From: Zoogloea sp. LCSB751
Lineage (GTDB): Bacteria; Pseudomonadota; Gammaproteobacteria; Burkholderiales; Rhodocyclaceae
Length of the DNA: 64,000 nucleotides
Assembly: GCF_002028455.1 (NCBI RefSeq)
Contig: NZ_MWUM01000019.1
Coordinates: 1 to 64,000, forward strand
Direction: 5' to 3'
The notes under the pieces are model-generated. The model had not been told where the DNA came from, made no database searches, and was given only the letters and a program-made list of their open reading frames with translations. Both the position numbers and the translations under genes were made by a program. This document shows, piece by piece, positions 56,552-64,000 of the stretch; within the stretch, counting starts at the first letter, position 1; each line of letters begins with the position of its first letter.

Positions 56552-56824
56552 TTACACTCGCTCGCGTAGCGCTTTGCCGGCCTTGAATCGCACGACCACT
56601 TTGGGAGGGATGTTCACGGCATCTCCGGTCTTCGGGTTGCGCCCCTTTCTGGCGTCACGCCGGTGGGGGGCAAAGCTCCCAAAATCGCGGATTTCTATCC
56701 GTCCGCCGTCCGTGAGCGACTGGGCCATCGAGCGGAGGATCGTAAGGACCGACTGTTCAACCCGATCCGACTCGACGTGCGGCATTCGTGCCCCCAATAG
56801 AGCCATTAGTTCCGATCTAAGCAT
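56552..56824 (-). CDS. IHF beta/HU-family DNA-bending protein
   Basis: A 90-residue protein: MLRSELMALLGARMPHVESD, then GGRIEIRDFGSFAPHRRDAR and GRNPKTGDAVNIPPKVVVRF. The RNPKTGD arm-tip Pro and the FGSF are those of IHF beta and HU. An accessory copy in a copper island may tune local transcription or recombination. Start 56824 is the family start. Confidence 0.9.
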   Translation of the reverse strand: MLRSELMALLGARMPHVESDRVEQSVLTILRSMAQSLTDGGRIEIRDFGSFAPHRRDARKGRNPKTGDAVNIPPKVVVRFKAGKALRERV

Positions 56825-56907
56825 TCGAATATTGTATCCAAAATCTCCCGACGACCAGATCACCGTGGGATGGCGTGGCACCCGAAATCGGCCTGCTCCC
56901 GTTTAAA

Positions 56908-58203
56908 TCACGTAACTGATGCCACACCACCCAGTTTGAAGTAGCGTAACAGCGCCTCATGCAGGCGTCGTTGTAATTCCTTCGTATCCGCACCGGTGAT
57001 CGTGGCGTACAACACTGGCGAGATGTCCTTGAAGGTGCCAACAATGCGCGGATCAAAATGACTTCCCGATTCGCGGACAATGATCTGCATCGCCTCCTCG
57101 AACCCCATCGGGGATTTGTAGGAACGCTCGGAGGTCAGCGCATCGAACACATCGACGACAGCAAAGATCCGGGCAATCAGCGGAATCTCGTCACCGCGCA
57201 AACCATCCGGGTATCCCTTGCCGTCCAGCCTTTCATGGTGGTGCCGGATGATCACCGCGGCCTCCTGCAACCAGGGGTTTCCAGTGACGATCTCCGTACC
57301 AAGGACCGGATGCGTCTGCATGATCTGGAGTTCAGCGGGCGTCAAGGTGCCCCCCTTCAGGAGAATGTGGTCGGGAATGCCGATCTTGCCCACGTCGTGC
57401 AGGAAGGCGCCGGCGACCAGATGCGAGATCTCCTCCACCGAGACCTTCAGTGCCTCCGCCAGACCGATGGCGTAGAGGGTGACCCGATAGTTATGGGCAT
57501 CCGTGCCGGAATCCTTCTTGGCCACGGCATTACCCAGGGAGCGGATCAGCGATAGGTTCGAGTCGAGCAAGGAACGGGACAGTCCCATGGAGCGTCGCAG
57601 CATGGCGAGCATCAGCGGGTACAGCACGAAGGCGGTGGCCAGCACGGCCCCGACGGCAGTGAGAGCTCCCGTACGAACCTGATCCCGCTGGGCCCGGACG
57701 GTTTCCGCATCGAGCCGGCTGATCGTTCGCACGTAGCCCGCAAGGCGGTCATTGCTGTCCACAATTGGAACAACCACGTGAATGAGGTGTTCGGCACTCA
57801 CGTCGAGCCAGGTGCGGTGAATCTGATCGCGTTCGGGGCGCTTCAGCGCCTGGGTACGGAGGACGTCGATGAGCGAGGTGGCGCTCGTTCCCCAGTTCTC
57901 ATAGACCTGACGGCCAGCCCGGTCGAACACCTGCAGGCCGACAAAGCGACTCTTATCGAGCAGACGTTCCAGGCCGTCATGACCGTCTGGCCGACCGGAA
58001 CTGAGGATCATCTGCATTGCAGGGTTCGCGAAATGGCGGGCACTTCGCGTGGCTTGCTCCAAGGCCGCCCGCTCGGCGCGGTAGGTACCAATCCAGTAGG
58101 CAACACCGCCGGCGATGAGCGCAACAACCAGCGCAGCCAGCCCAAGTCGGATGGCCAGCATCCAGCGCAACTGACGGGGGGTTTCCGGCAAAGGGGTACT
58201 CAC
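56908..58203 (-). CDS. Membrane HD-GYP cyclic-di-GMP phosphodiesterase
   Basis: A 431-residue protein. One helix at about 15-38 and another near 180-205 flank a periplasmic domain (about 40-178) without a named fold. A cytoplasmic HD-GYP domain follows with FLHDVGKIGIPDHILLKGG and HHERLDGKGYPDGLRGDEIP. It should degrade cyclic di-GMP. It lies 9 bases downstream of flgB in one operon. Confidence 0.9.
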   Translation of the reverse strand: MSTPLPETPRQLRWMLAIRLGLAALVVALIAGGVAYWIGTYRAERAALEQATRSARHFANPAMQMILSSGRPDGHDGLERLLDKSRFVGLQVFDRAGRQVYENWGTSATSLIDVLRTQALKRPERDQIHRTWLDVSAEHLIHVVVPIVDSNDRLAGYVRTISRLDAETVRAQRDQVRTGALTAVGAVLATAFVLYPLMLAMLRRSMGLSRSLLDSNLSLIRSLGNAVAKKDSGTDAHNYRVTLYAIGLAEALKVSVEEISHLVAGAFLHDVGKIGIPDHILLKGGTLTPAELQIMQTHPVLGTEIVTGNPWLQEAAVIIRHHHERLDGKGYPDGLRGDEIPLIARIFAVVDVFDALTSERSYKSPMGFEEAMQIIVRESGSHFDPRIVGTFKDISPVLYATITGADTKELQRRLHEALLRYFKLGGVASVT

Positions 58204-58212
58204 GTGAGCCCG

Positions 58213-58884
58213 TCACTTCAGGTTCTGGAGCATTTCCATTTCATGCTTGAAGTGCCCACTCACCCGGTCCATTGCGAACTGCAGCATCATCGTGTTCTCC
58301 GCAAATTTGGCGCGCTCGACATCCATCTCGACCGTGTTCCCATCGATCGAGCCCTGGCTGGGCACATGGTATTTGAGCGGGATGGATGCCTGGGGATTGG
58401 CACTTTGCCCAGGCAAATGCCCTGCCGAGGTCGTAACCAAGGAAACCGGAGGTACGGTTTCCGATGCCTGGACAATACGTAGCGCTTCCTGGAAATCGAT
58501 GTCGATGGCCTTGTAACCCGGCGTGTCGGCATTGGCGATATTCGACGCGATGATCTGCTGCCGATACGCTCGCAGTCCCATCGCGACTTGTTGAAAGTCG
58601 TGGCTCGGATGCCCCGAACCTGCCAAGGGAATGTGTCGGGATTGCAAACCCGTTCCCAGCGCCGTCCGTGTGTCGCGCGAAGCCGAACTGGCCCCCGCCG
58701 TGCTTGAGGCAACAGGGAAGGACGCACCTGCAGGGGGCGCTCCAACGGTACCGCGGCCCAATGCCTGGGATAGCGCGGACGCAAAAGAGGGTGCGCCGCT
58801 CATCGGTGCCCCATGCGCACTGTGTCCGTTATTCTCGACTACCGGAGCAGATCCAGAAGTCCCAACGCCAGTGACGGGAGGCAT
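58213..58884 (-). CDS. flgB: FlgB flagellar rod protein with N-terminal extension
   Basis: A 223-residue protein. Residues about 95-223 are FlgB: GLRAYRQQIIASNIANADTP, then GYKAIDIDFQEALR and NTVEMDVERAKFAENTMML. The first 90 residues are Ala/Ser/Gly-rich and have no counterpart in ordinary FlgB (about 135 residues). No flgC or other rod gene is adjacent; it sits between a Cys-rich protein and an HD-GYP gene. Whether it builds flagella or has another role is open. Confidence 0.85.
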   Translation of the reverse strand: MPPVTGVGTSGSAPVVENNGHSAHGAPMSGAPSFASALSQALGRGTVGAPPAGASFPVASSTAGASSASRDTRTALGTGLQSRHIPLAGSGHPSHDFQQVAMGLRAYRQQIIASNIANADTPGYKAIDIDFQEALRIVQASETVPPVSLVTTSAGHLPGQSANPQASIPLKYHVPSQGSIDGNTVEMDVERAKFAENTMMLQFAMDRVSGHFKHEMEMLQNLK

Positions 58885-58890
58885 GGCCCA

Positions 58891-59139
58891 TTACTCCTGT
58901 TCGTTCATGATCAGGATGGCTTTCACCGGGTCGATCGGTCCGGTCTCGTGCCATTTACTGCTGAGCTTTGGCACCGGCGGCTTGTCTAGGCAGCCATGGT
59001 TGCACTCCACGATCCAGCGTTTCATCAACACCGCCTGGCAAAAAGAAAAGGCGATGGCTTCGGGTTTGCAGCCGACCGCTTCGGCCAGGATGCGGCACGA
59101 ACACCGGCTCCCGTGTTCATCGTGGACGTGCGATTTCAT
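58891..59139 (-). CDS. Small Cys/His-rich protein before flgB
   Basis: An 82-residue protein starting MKSHVHDEHGSRCSC. Cysteines are at CSC, VGC, SFC, VEC and HGC, with His residues between: a likely metal-binding protein. The stop is 6 bases from the flgB start. The start is chosen at the His-rich end; reading is open up to 59223. No family recognised. Confidence 0.5.
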   Translation of the reverse strand: MKSHVHDEHGSRCSCRILAEAVGCKPEAIAFSFCQAVLMKRWIVECNHGCLDKPPVPKLSSKWHETGPIDPVKAILIMNEQE

Positions 59140-59151
59140 TTTGGAAACACC

Positions 59152-59173
59152 GAGGCCCCTAAAGAGGGGCCTC
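59152..59173 (-). terminator. Hairpin between small secreted protein and Cys-rich gene
   Basis: GAGGCCCCT-AAAG-AGGGGCCTC is a perfect 9-bp stem with a 4-base loop. It follows the stop of the gene at 59186 on the minus strand; only a short T-rich stretch comes after. Confidence 0.5.
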
Positions 59174-59185
59174 TGAACGATTAAC

Positions 59186-59437
59186 TTACTTAGCGTCTCG
59201 CTGGTGGTTGTGACGCTTCGCATCCTTCGCCGGAGCCGGCTTGTCAGCCGTGGCTTCGGAGGCCGGAGCCGGCACGCCGGTCTTCTCGGTCATGTGGGAA
59301 TGGGGCTTCACCTTCTTCGGTGCAGCCTTTTCGGTTTGTTCGGTCGGCGCCTTGTCGGCATCTGCGGCCTGCGCGCCAAAGGACAGGGCTGCGACGGTGG
59401 CGATCAGGGCGGTCGAAAGGAAGGTATTGAGTTTCAT
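59186..59437 (-). CDS. Small secreted Lys/His-rich protein
   Basis: An 83-residue protein with signal peptide MKLNTFLSTALIATVAALSFGAQA. The mature part is low-complexity (Ala, Lys, Pro, Glu) with PHSHMTEKTGVP and a KRHNHQRD tail. The His clusters suggest periplasmic metal binding. Similar small proteins often sit beside copper or silver resistance genes; inference. Confidence 0.7.
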   Translation of the reverse strand: MKLNTFLSTALIATVAALSFGAQAADADKAPTEQTEKAAPKKVKPHSHMTEKTGVPAPASEATADKPAPAKDAKRHNHQRDAK

Positions 59438-59577
59438 GACAGCATCTCCAAAAGTGGGTATCCAAAAAATTCGTGAAGCCGGTGGGCGAGTCCGACATGC
59501 CCAGTGTGTGCTTTTCTAGCCGTCAGAGACATGACCCAACGATTACATTCTTGTCAGGTTGCCAGACCGCCACATGC

Positions 59578-59868
59578 TCACTCGCGCTTTGGAAGTGCCG
59601 CCAGAACGGCTTTCTGAAACTCCAGCGTGCAGGACAGCAGCGCCGTCCAGTGATCCACGGCAATCCGACCCTTTTCCGGGAATACGGAGAAGTCCCCGCG
59701 TATCAGCGCCTCGGCATCGTGATCCGCCTGGCGCACCCACTTCTGCACGGCCTCAGTGGATAACGTGGCGACTTGCTCGCCGTAAGTAAAACCCAGCCGG
59801 CACAAACCCGCGGCTAGGTCCAACTGGGCCTGCAGGCGCTCCCGCAGGTCTTCGTTCGATTCTTGCAT
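59578..59868 (-). CDS. Small helical hypothetical protein
   Basis: A 96-residue helical protein: MQESNEDLRERLQAQLDLAA, then TLSTEAVQKWVRQADHDAEA and a hydrophobic end (LLSCTLEFQKAVLAALPKRE). Size and helix content recall small phasin-like proteins, but I cannot assign it. Same strand as the neighbouring lipoprotein and ATPase genes. Confidence 0.55.
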   Translation of the reverse strand: MQESNEDLRERLQAQLDLAAGLCRLGFTYGEQVATLSTEAVQKWVRQADHDAEALIRGDFSVFPEKGRIAVDHWTALLSCTLEFQKAVLAALPKRE

Positions 59869-59925
59869 GGTCTTCCCCCTCGCTTTCGATGACCCCGCCG
59901 CACCTCCCGCCGAGGCACCGTGCCC

Positions 59926-60285
59926 TCATTGGCTCAGACTGGCCGCCGCGTCGCGATGTGCCTTTTCCAGCACTCGGGCCTCCTGGGCCGCTTCCTTGAG
60001 CTTCAGCCTCAAGGCACTGCAGTGAGAGGCCCACAGCCCGGCGTCGCCCTTGGGACGCCCCGAATACGCGACAGCCATCCTGTCGTGTTGCTTCGCTTCG
60101 GCGTCGTAGCCCGCCGCCTTCTTCGCAAAGTAATCGGCGATGCGTTGATGATCCGCCGGCGTGGACGCGTTCGAGATGAACTCGGGCAGCTCCGCGACAG
60201 GGGGCGTGATCGGCGTCGAAGAACAGGCGCCCAGTGACAGGACCAGTGCGACACCCGCGAGTGTCATGCCAAGACTGCGTTTCAT
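59926..60285 (-). CDS. Small lipoprotein
   Basis: A 119-residue protein: MKRSLGMTLAGVALVLSLGAC gives lipobox LGAC. The mature part is a helical hairpin with Ala, Lys and Gln (HQRIADYFAKKAAGYDAEAK, LRLKLKEAAQEARVLEKAHR). It is probably anchored in the outer membrane. It lies 92 bases from the copper ATPase gene's end, co-oriented. Confidence 0.75.
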   Translation of the reverse strand: MKRSLGMTLAGVALVLSLGACSSTPITPPVAELPEFISNASTPADHQRIADYFAKKAAGYDAEAKQHDRMAVAYSGRPKGDAGLWASHCSALRLKLKEAAQEARVLEKAHRDAAASLSQ

Positions 60286-60377
60286 GATGTCACCTCCGTA
60301 TGAATGTGCAGGATCAGTATGCGACTGGCCGGCTGACGCTGGCGTGACCCAAGCATTACATCGCTGTCCTCGAAATG

Positions 60378-62741
60378 TCAGGAAGACTGCGGGCCTGTTT
60401 CCGCGCTCCGGAGGCGCAAGGCATTCCCCACTACGCTGACCGACGACAAACTCATCGCCAGCGCCGCAATCATCGGCGAGAGCACCAGCCCATAGGCTGG
60501 ATAGAGCACGCCCGCGGCAATCGGGATGCCGAGGGCGTTGTAGAGAAACGCGAAGGCCAGGTTCTGCCGCATGTTGCGGACGGTGGCCGTTGATAGCGCA
60601 CGGGCCCGGGCAATACCTCGCAGGTCGCCTTTGACGAGGGTCAGCTGCGCGCTGTTCATCGCTACATCGGTGCCGGTCCCCATGGCAATGCCGACATCCG
60701 CCTTGGCGAGGGCCGGCGCGTCGTTGATACCATCGCCGGCCATCGCCACGACATGTCCTTCCCGCTGCAGTCTTTCCACCAGGGCGAGCTTGTCGGCCGG
60801 CTTGACCTCTCCGTAGACTTCGTCGATCCCAAGCTGCTGCCCCACTGCGCGTGCGGTGGTGAAACCGTCACCGGTCGCCATCACCACGCGCAGTCCGGCG
60901 GCCCGCAGGTTCGCCAGGGCTTCTGGCGTGCTCGCCTTGATCGGGTCGGAAATGGCCAGCAGGCCAATAAGGAGCCCGTCACGGGCGAGATGGATCACGC
61001 TGGCACCGCTGTGGCGAAGGGCGTCGAGCTCGGCGGTGGAGTCGAGTGCCACGCCCTCCTGTGCCATCAACGCCGCATTGCCAAGTGCCAGGCGCCGGCC
61101 TGCCACGGTGCCATGAACGCCGATGCCGCTCGCCGACTCGAACTGCTCGGCCCTGTCGAGATTCATTCCCCGCTCGCGGGCAGCCCGCACGATGGCATCG
61201 GCCAGCGGGTGCTCGCTGCCCTGGTCGAGACTGGCCGCAAGGCGAAGGATCTCGTCCTCGCCCATGCCTTGCAAGGCGATGGCCCGCTCGAAGGCGGGAC
61301 GCCCTTCGGTCAGCGTGCCGGTCTTGTCGACGATCAGCGTGTCGATCCGGCGCAGATGCTCGATGGCCGCCGCATCCCGGAACAGGATGCCCTGGGTGGC
61401 GGCTTTGCCCGTGGCCACCATGATCGACATCGGCGTCGCCAGCCCGAGGGCGCAGGGGCAGGCGATGATCAGCACCGAGACCGCACTGATGAGCCCGAAG
61501 ACCCAGCCTTGCTCCCCCCCGAACAGCCCCCAGGCAAAAAAGCTGGCGACGGCGATGGTGACGACGGCCAGCACGAAGTAGCCGGCCACGCTGTCGGCCA
61601 GGCGCTGCATCGGCGCCCTGGAGCGCTGGGCCTGGGCGACCATCTGGACGATCTGCGCCAGCATGGTCTGGGCGCCGACCTTTTCCGAGCGGATGACGAG
61701 GCTGCCCGAGGTGTTCAGCGTCGCACCAATCACCGTGTCCGCCACCCGCTTGCTGACCGGCAGTGGCTCACCGGTGAGCATCGACTCATCGACGGCACTG
61801 CCGCCTTCGACCACCACGCCATCCACCGGGACTTTCTCGCCCGGTCGGACTCTAAGCAGGTCACCCACATGGACGTGGTTGAGGGGAATGTCCTCCTCGC
61901 TGCCATCGGCCCCGATGCGTCTGGCGGTCTTCGGGGCCAGGCCCAGCAGGGACTTGATCGCCGCCGAGGTCTGCGAGCGGGCACGCAGTTCCAGCATCTG
62001 CCCCAGCAGCGTCAGCGAGATGATGACGGCCGCCGCTTCGAAGTACACGCCGATCCGGCCGTGGGCCATGAAGGATTCCGGGAAGAGCCCAGGCGCCAGC
62101 GTGGCGACGACGCTGTAAAGAAAGGCCGCGCCGGTACCGAGGCTGATCAGTGTCCACATGTTCGGACTGCGATGGCGGATCGACTGCGCACCGCGCACGA
62201 AGAAAGGCCCGCCGGCCCACAGGACGACGGGAATGCTGAGTACCAGCTCCACGCCGCTGAGGAGGGCCGGCGACAGGTTGCCCAGCAGATGTCCCGCCAT
62301 CGCCAGCACGACCACGACCAGGGTGAGCGGCAGGCTGAACCAGAAGCGGCGCCGGAAATCCCGGTATTCGCCGGTATCGTCCTCGGCCGACAGGTCCGGC
62401 ATCACCGGTTCGAGCGCCATCCCGCATTTCGGGCAGTTGCCGGGACCGATCTGGCGGACTTCCGGGTGCATCGGGCAGGTGTATTCCGCGCCGGGGTCGG
62501 TGCTCGCCGCCGAAGCCTGCGGATGGACGTAACGTGGCGGATCGGTATCGAACTGTGCTTTGCAGTGACTACTGCAGAACCGGTAGGTCGTACCTGAAAA
62601 TGCGCTCTGATGCGTCGACTCGGGCGGGACCGTCATCCCGCAGACCGGATCTGTCGCATTGCCCAGGATGGCGTCGTGGGTAGCGGACAGTGAATGAGGG
62701 TGGGCATGGTCATGCCCGTGCCCGGAAGCGGCGGATTTCAT
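60378..62741 (-). CDS. Copper/silver P-type ATPase with YHS and CPMHP modules
   Basis: A 787-residue P1B ATPase. It starts with a His-rich stretch (HGHDHAHPH), a YHS domain (DPVCGMTVPPES and FCSSHCKAQFD) and a heavy-metal-binding module YTCPMHPEVRQIGPGNCPKCGMAL. Then come the membrane helices with IACPCALGLATP, the phosphorylation site DKTGTLTEG and MAGDGINDAPAL. Such SilP/CopF-type pumps export Cu or Ag. It differs from CopA at 51344, which has two HMA domains instead. Confidence 0.95.
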   Translation of the reverse strand: MKSAASGHGHDHAHPHSLSATHDAILGNATDPVCGMTVPPESTHQSAFSGTTYRFCSSHCKAQFDTDPPRYVHPQASAASTDPGAEYTCPMHPEVRQIGPGNCPKCGMALEPVMPDLSAEDDTGEYRDFRRRFWFSLPLTLVVVVLAMAGHLLGNLSPALLSGVELVLSIPVVLWAGGPFFVRGAQSIRHRSPNMWTLISLGTGAAFLYSVVATLAPGLFPESFMAHGRIGVYFEAAAVIISLTLLGQMLELRARSQTSAAIKSLLGLAPKTARRIGADGSEEDIPLNHVHVGDLLRVRPGEKVPVDGVVVEGGSAVDESMLTGEPLPVSKRVADTVIGATLNTSGSLVIRSEKVGAQTMLAQIVQMVAQAQRSRAPMQRLADSVAGYFVLAVVTIAVASFFAWGLFGGEQGWVFGLISAVSVLIIACPCALGLATPMSIMVATGKAATQGILFRDAAAIEHLRRIDTLIVDKTGTLTEGRPAFERAIALQGMGEDEILRLAASLDQGSEHPLADAIVRAARERGMNLDRAEQFESASGIGVHGTVAGRRLALGNAALMAQEGVALDSTAELDALRHSGASVIHLARDGLLIGLLAISDPIKASTPEALANLRAAGLRVVMATGDGFTTARAVGQQLGIDEVYGEVKPADKLALVERLQREGHVVAMAGDGINDAPALAKADVGIAMGTGTDVAMNSAQLTLVKGDLRGIARARALSTATVRNMRQNLAFAFLYNALGIPIAAGVLYPAYGLVLSPMIAALAMSLSSVSVVGNALRLRSAETGPQSS

Positions 62742-62769
62742 GGCAGCTCCTTGTGGGTGCGCGTCTGGC

Positions 62770-63420
62770 TCAGTTGGGCGACCGACGCGGCTTGAAGGCC
62801 GGCCACCACCCGGGTGTCCGGCGCATGTAGTCGCGATACGCCTCGCCGAAGGTCTCCAGCGCCTGCGACTCCTCCCGCTTGGCGAGACGGACGTAGGTCA
62901 CGAGCAAGACCGGAAATAGAATGAGCGTCACCAAGGTCGGCCACTGAAACAGGAAGCCGATCATGATCAGGATGAAGGCAGCGTACTGTGGATGGCGGAT
63001 GCGCTCGTAAGGCCCCGTGGTTGCCAGACTCCCCGTCTTCTGCGCCTCGTAGAGCACCGGCCAGGCGTCGGCGAGCAGCCAGAAACCGCCGATGATGAAG
63101 AGACTGGACAGGATGTGGAACGGACCGAAGTGGGGATTGGCCTTCCACCCGAAAATCATTTCCGGCAGATGCCCCGCGTCATGGGAGAGCCAGTTGATCC
63201 CCGGGAAATGCTCCGTGAGCCACCCGGAGAGCAGATAGATGGTCAGAGGAAAGCCGTACATCTCGGTAAACAGCGCGACGACAAATGCCGAGAACATGCC
63301 CAGCGTGCGCCAGTCCTGTTTGCTCTTTGGCTTGAAATAGCTTGCGGCAAACAGGATGAAGAAGAGCGAATTGATGACGACCAGCGTCCACAATCCGTAA
63401 TCACCGTCATGGCTGTTCAT
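62770..63420 (-). CDS. ICMT-like membrane methyltransferase
   Basis: A 216-residue membrane protein with about five helices. The C-terminal SAM-binding part is GPYERIRHPQYAAFILIMIG and REESQALETFGEAYRDYMRR, the isoprenylcysteine-carboxylmethyltransferase-type signature (RHPxY, E…GxxYxxY). The substrate in bacteria is unknown. ATG 63420 overlaps the DUF2933-like gene's end by 14 bases; the three genes to 60378 probably form one operon. Confidence 0.85.
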   Translation of the reverse strand: MNSHDGDYGLWTLVVINSLFFILFAASYFKPKSKQDWRTLGMFSAFVVALFTEMYGFPLTIYLLSGWLTEHFPGINWLSHDAGHLPEMIFGWKANPHFGPFHILSSLFIIGGFWLLADAWPVLYEAQKTGSLATTGPYERIRHPQYAAFILIMIGFLFQWPTLVTLILFPVLLVTYVRLAKREESQALETFGEAYRDYMRRTPGWWPAFKPRRSPN

Positions 63421-63673
63421 GGTGATCTCCCTTGTCTTCGGCCGCATGTCCAGGCTTGTGACCATGGTGCCCATGCATGAAGCGGTGCATCAGGGGACAG
63501 GCCAGCACCAACAGGTAGGGCAGAACGCCGAACAGATGGGCGCGGTGTTCCGCCAACAGGTAGAACAGGGCCATCGCGGCAAACAGCCACCACATCCATC
63601 GACCGCGGCGGTGATGGTAGTGGGCCTGGGCATCCGTTCCAGTTTGAGACGATTCACGGGAGTCGATCATCAC
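63407..63673 (-). CDS. DUF2933-like small membrane protein
   Basis: An 88-residue protein with a cytoplasmic start (MMIDSRESSQTGTDAQAHYH), helix pair WMWWLFAAMALFYLLAE and LPYLLVLACPLMHRFMH, and a His-rich tail (HGHHGHKPGHAAEDKGDHH). This matches DUF2933, which is common in copper islands. The His tail may bind metal. Confidence 0.85.
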   Translation of the reverse strand: MMIDSRESSQTGTDAQAHYHHRRGRWMWWLFAAMALFYLLAEHRAHLFGVLPYLLVLACPLMHRFMHGHHGHKPGHAAEDKGDHHEQP

Positions 63674-63781
63674 GGCCTCCTAAAGTGAAGGACACACTCA
63701 GCGCGGCGTGGGCGGCCGGTTGCAGCAAGCCTGAGGCCCGCTGCGGGCCGCGTTCTGCAGTTCGTTGTGCTCGGTGAAGCG

Positions 63782-64000
63782 CTACAGGCTACGGCGCAGT
63801 GCGTGTAGGCCACCTTTCAGGACGATGCCTGCCGCCTGTATTTCGGCTTCGATCTGGGAAAGGGACACCCGGCGCAGGTCATAGTCGATGTGCAGCCGAT
63901 CCGCCTCGGCCCGAATCGCGCTCACCCCCATCATTGCCTGGAGTCGGCGGCAGGTCTCGTCAAGGGCTGCACCCGTCGCGATGCGCAACAGGCGGCGCTT
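63782..64000 (-). CDS. Partial HMA-like protein at the window edge
   Basis: The frame is open to the edge, so the 5' end is outside. The visible 70 or so residues have RLQAMMGVSAIRAEADRLHI and then DYDLRRVSLSQIEAEIQAAG. That is the beta-alpha-beta pattern of an HMA domain, but the CxxC metal loop is absent (CRRLQAMM keeps one Cys). Likely a heavy-metal-associated domain protein of the copper island. Confidence 0.5.
   Translation of the reverse strand, partial: KRRLLRIATGAALDETCRRLQAMMGVSAIRAEADRLHIDYDLRRVSLSQIEAEIQAAGIVLKGGLHALRRSL

Noticed and set aside
60753..62597. A 614-codon open frame opposite the copper ATPase
   Set aside because: Antisense shadow of a gene with all P-type ATPase motifs.

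Overview
The window reads as a GC-rich betaproteobacterial chromosome or large replicon. The style of the core genes (LysR/MFS pairs, a globin-coupled HD-GYP protein, KatG, methyl-accepting chemotaxis protein) and the dense mobile content fit Rhodocyclales or Burkholderiales. That placement is an inference; there is no rRNA or tRNA here to settle it.

Layout. (1) 1-5.4 kb: accessory DNA with an OLD-like ATPase/nuclease facing a TIR-like nucleotide-binding protein, a conserved-looking leader with a small gene of integrative-element type, a YdjM-like membrane protein and a FlxA-like coiled coil. (2) 5.5-10.1 kb: slipin, then an MFS/LysR divergent pair and a monooxygenase-like/LysR divergent pair. 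(3) 10.2-18.15 kb: a B12-binding MerR photoreceptor-type regulator (Wx9EH motif) divergent from an eight-gene lipid-modification operon (FAD oxidoreductase, DUF1365, Cfa-like methyltransferase, chalcone-isomerase-like, MFS, DUF3833, SDR, SnoaL-like). Inverted repeats lie in the shared promoter and a hairpin ends the operon. (4) 18.2-27.8 kb: FMN reductase, chemoreceptor, KatG, globin-HD-GYP, response regulator and a truncated Cache sensor. (5) 28-31 kb: plasmid-like maintenance genes (XRE regulator, KfrA-like protein, Xre/MbcA/ParS antitoxin).

(6) 30,992-50,603: one 19.6 kb Tn3-family transposon of the Tn21 clade, with 38-bp terminal repeats and a 5-bp ACCTA target duplication on both sides. 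It cut a RES toxin gene in two. Inside are a Tn21-type TnpA, a Tn5053-type tniABQ-R module beginning with its own terminal repeats, a merRTPFADE mercury operon, an internal third Tn21-type repeat right after merR, an IS91-type transposase with a tyrosine recombinase, and cargo: cytochrome P460, an AhpD-like protein, an AraC regulator, MntA/HepT, a cupin and a three-gene unknown operon. A serine resolvase whose stop codon is supplied by the right terminal repeat closes the element.

(7) 50.6-64 kb: RES toxin remnant, then a copper-handling island: CopZ-like chaperone, CopA, CueR with two CueR-type operators, small repeat-rich or His-rich secreted proteins, a restriction-like protein, an IHF/HU protein, an unusual operon of a Cys-rich protein, a solitary extended FlgB and an HD-GYP phosphodiesterase, then a second copper ATPase with YHS and CPMHP metal-binding modules, an ICMT-like methyltransferase, a DUF2933-like protein and a partial HMA-like protein at the edge. 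Mercury detoxification, copper efflux, oxidative-stress defence (KatG) and light or singlet-oxygen-type membrane remodelling together suggest a strain adapted to metal-polluted, illuminated or redox-stressed habitats.
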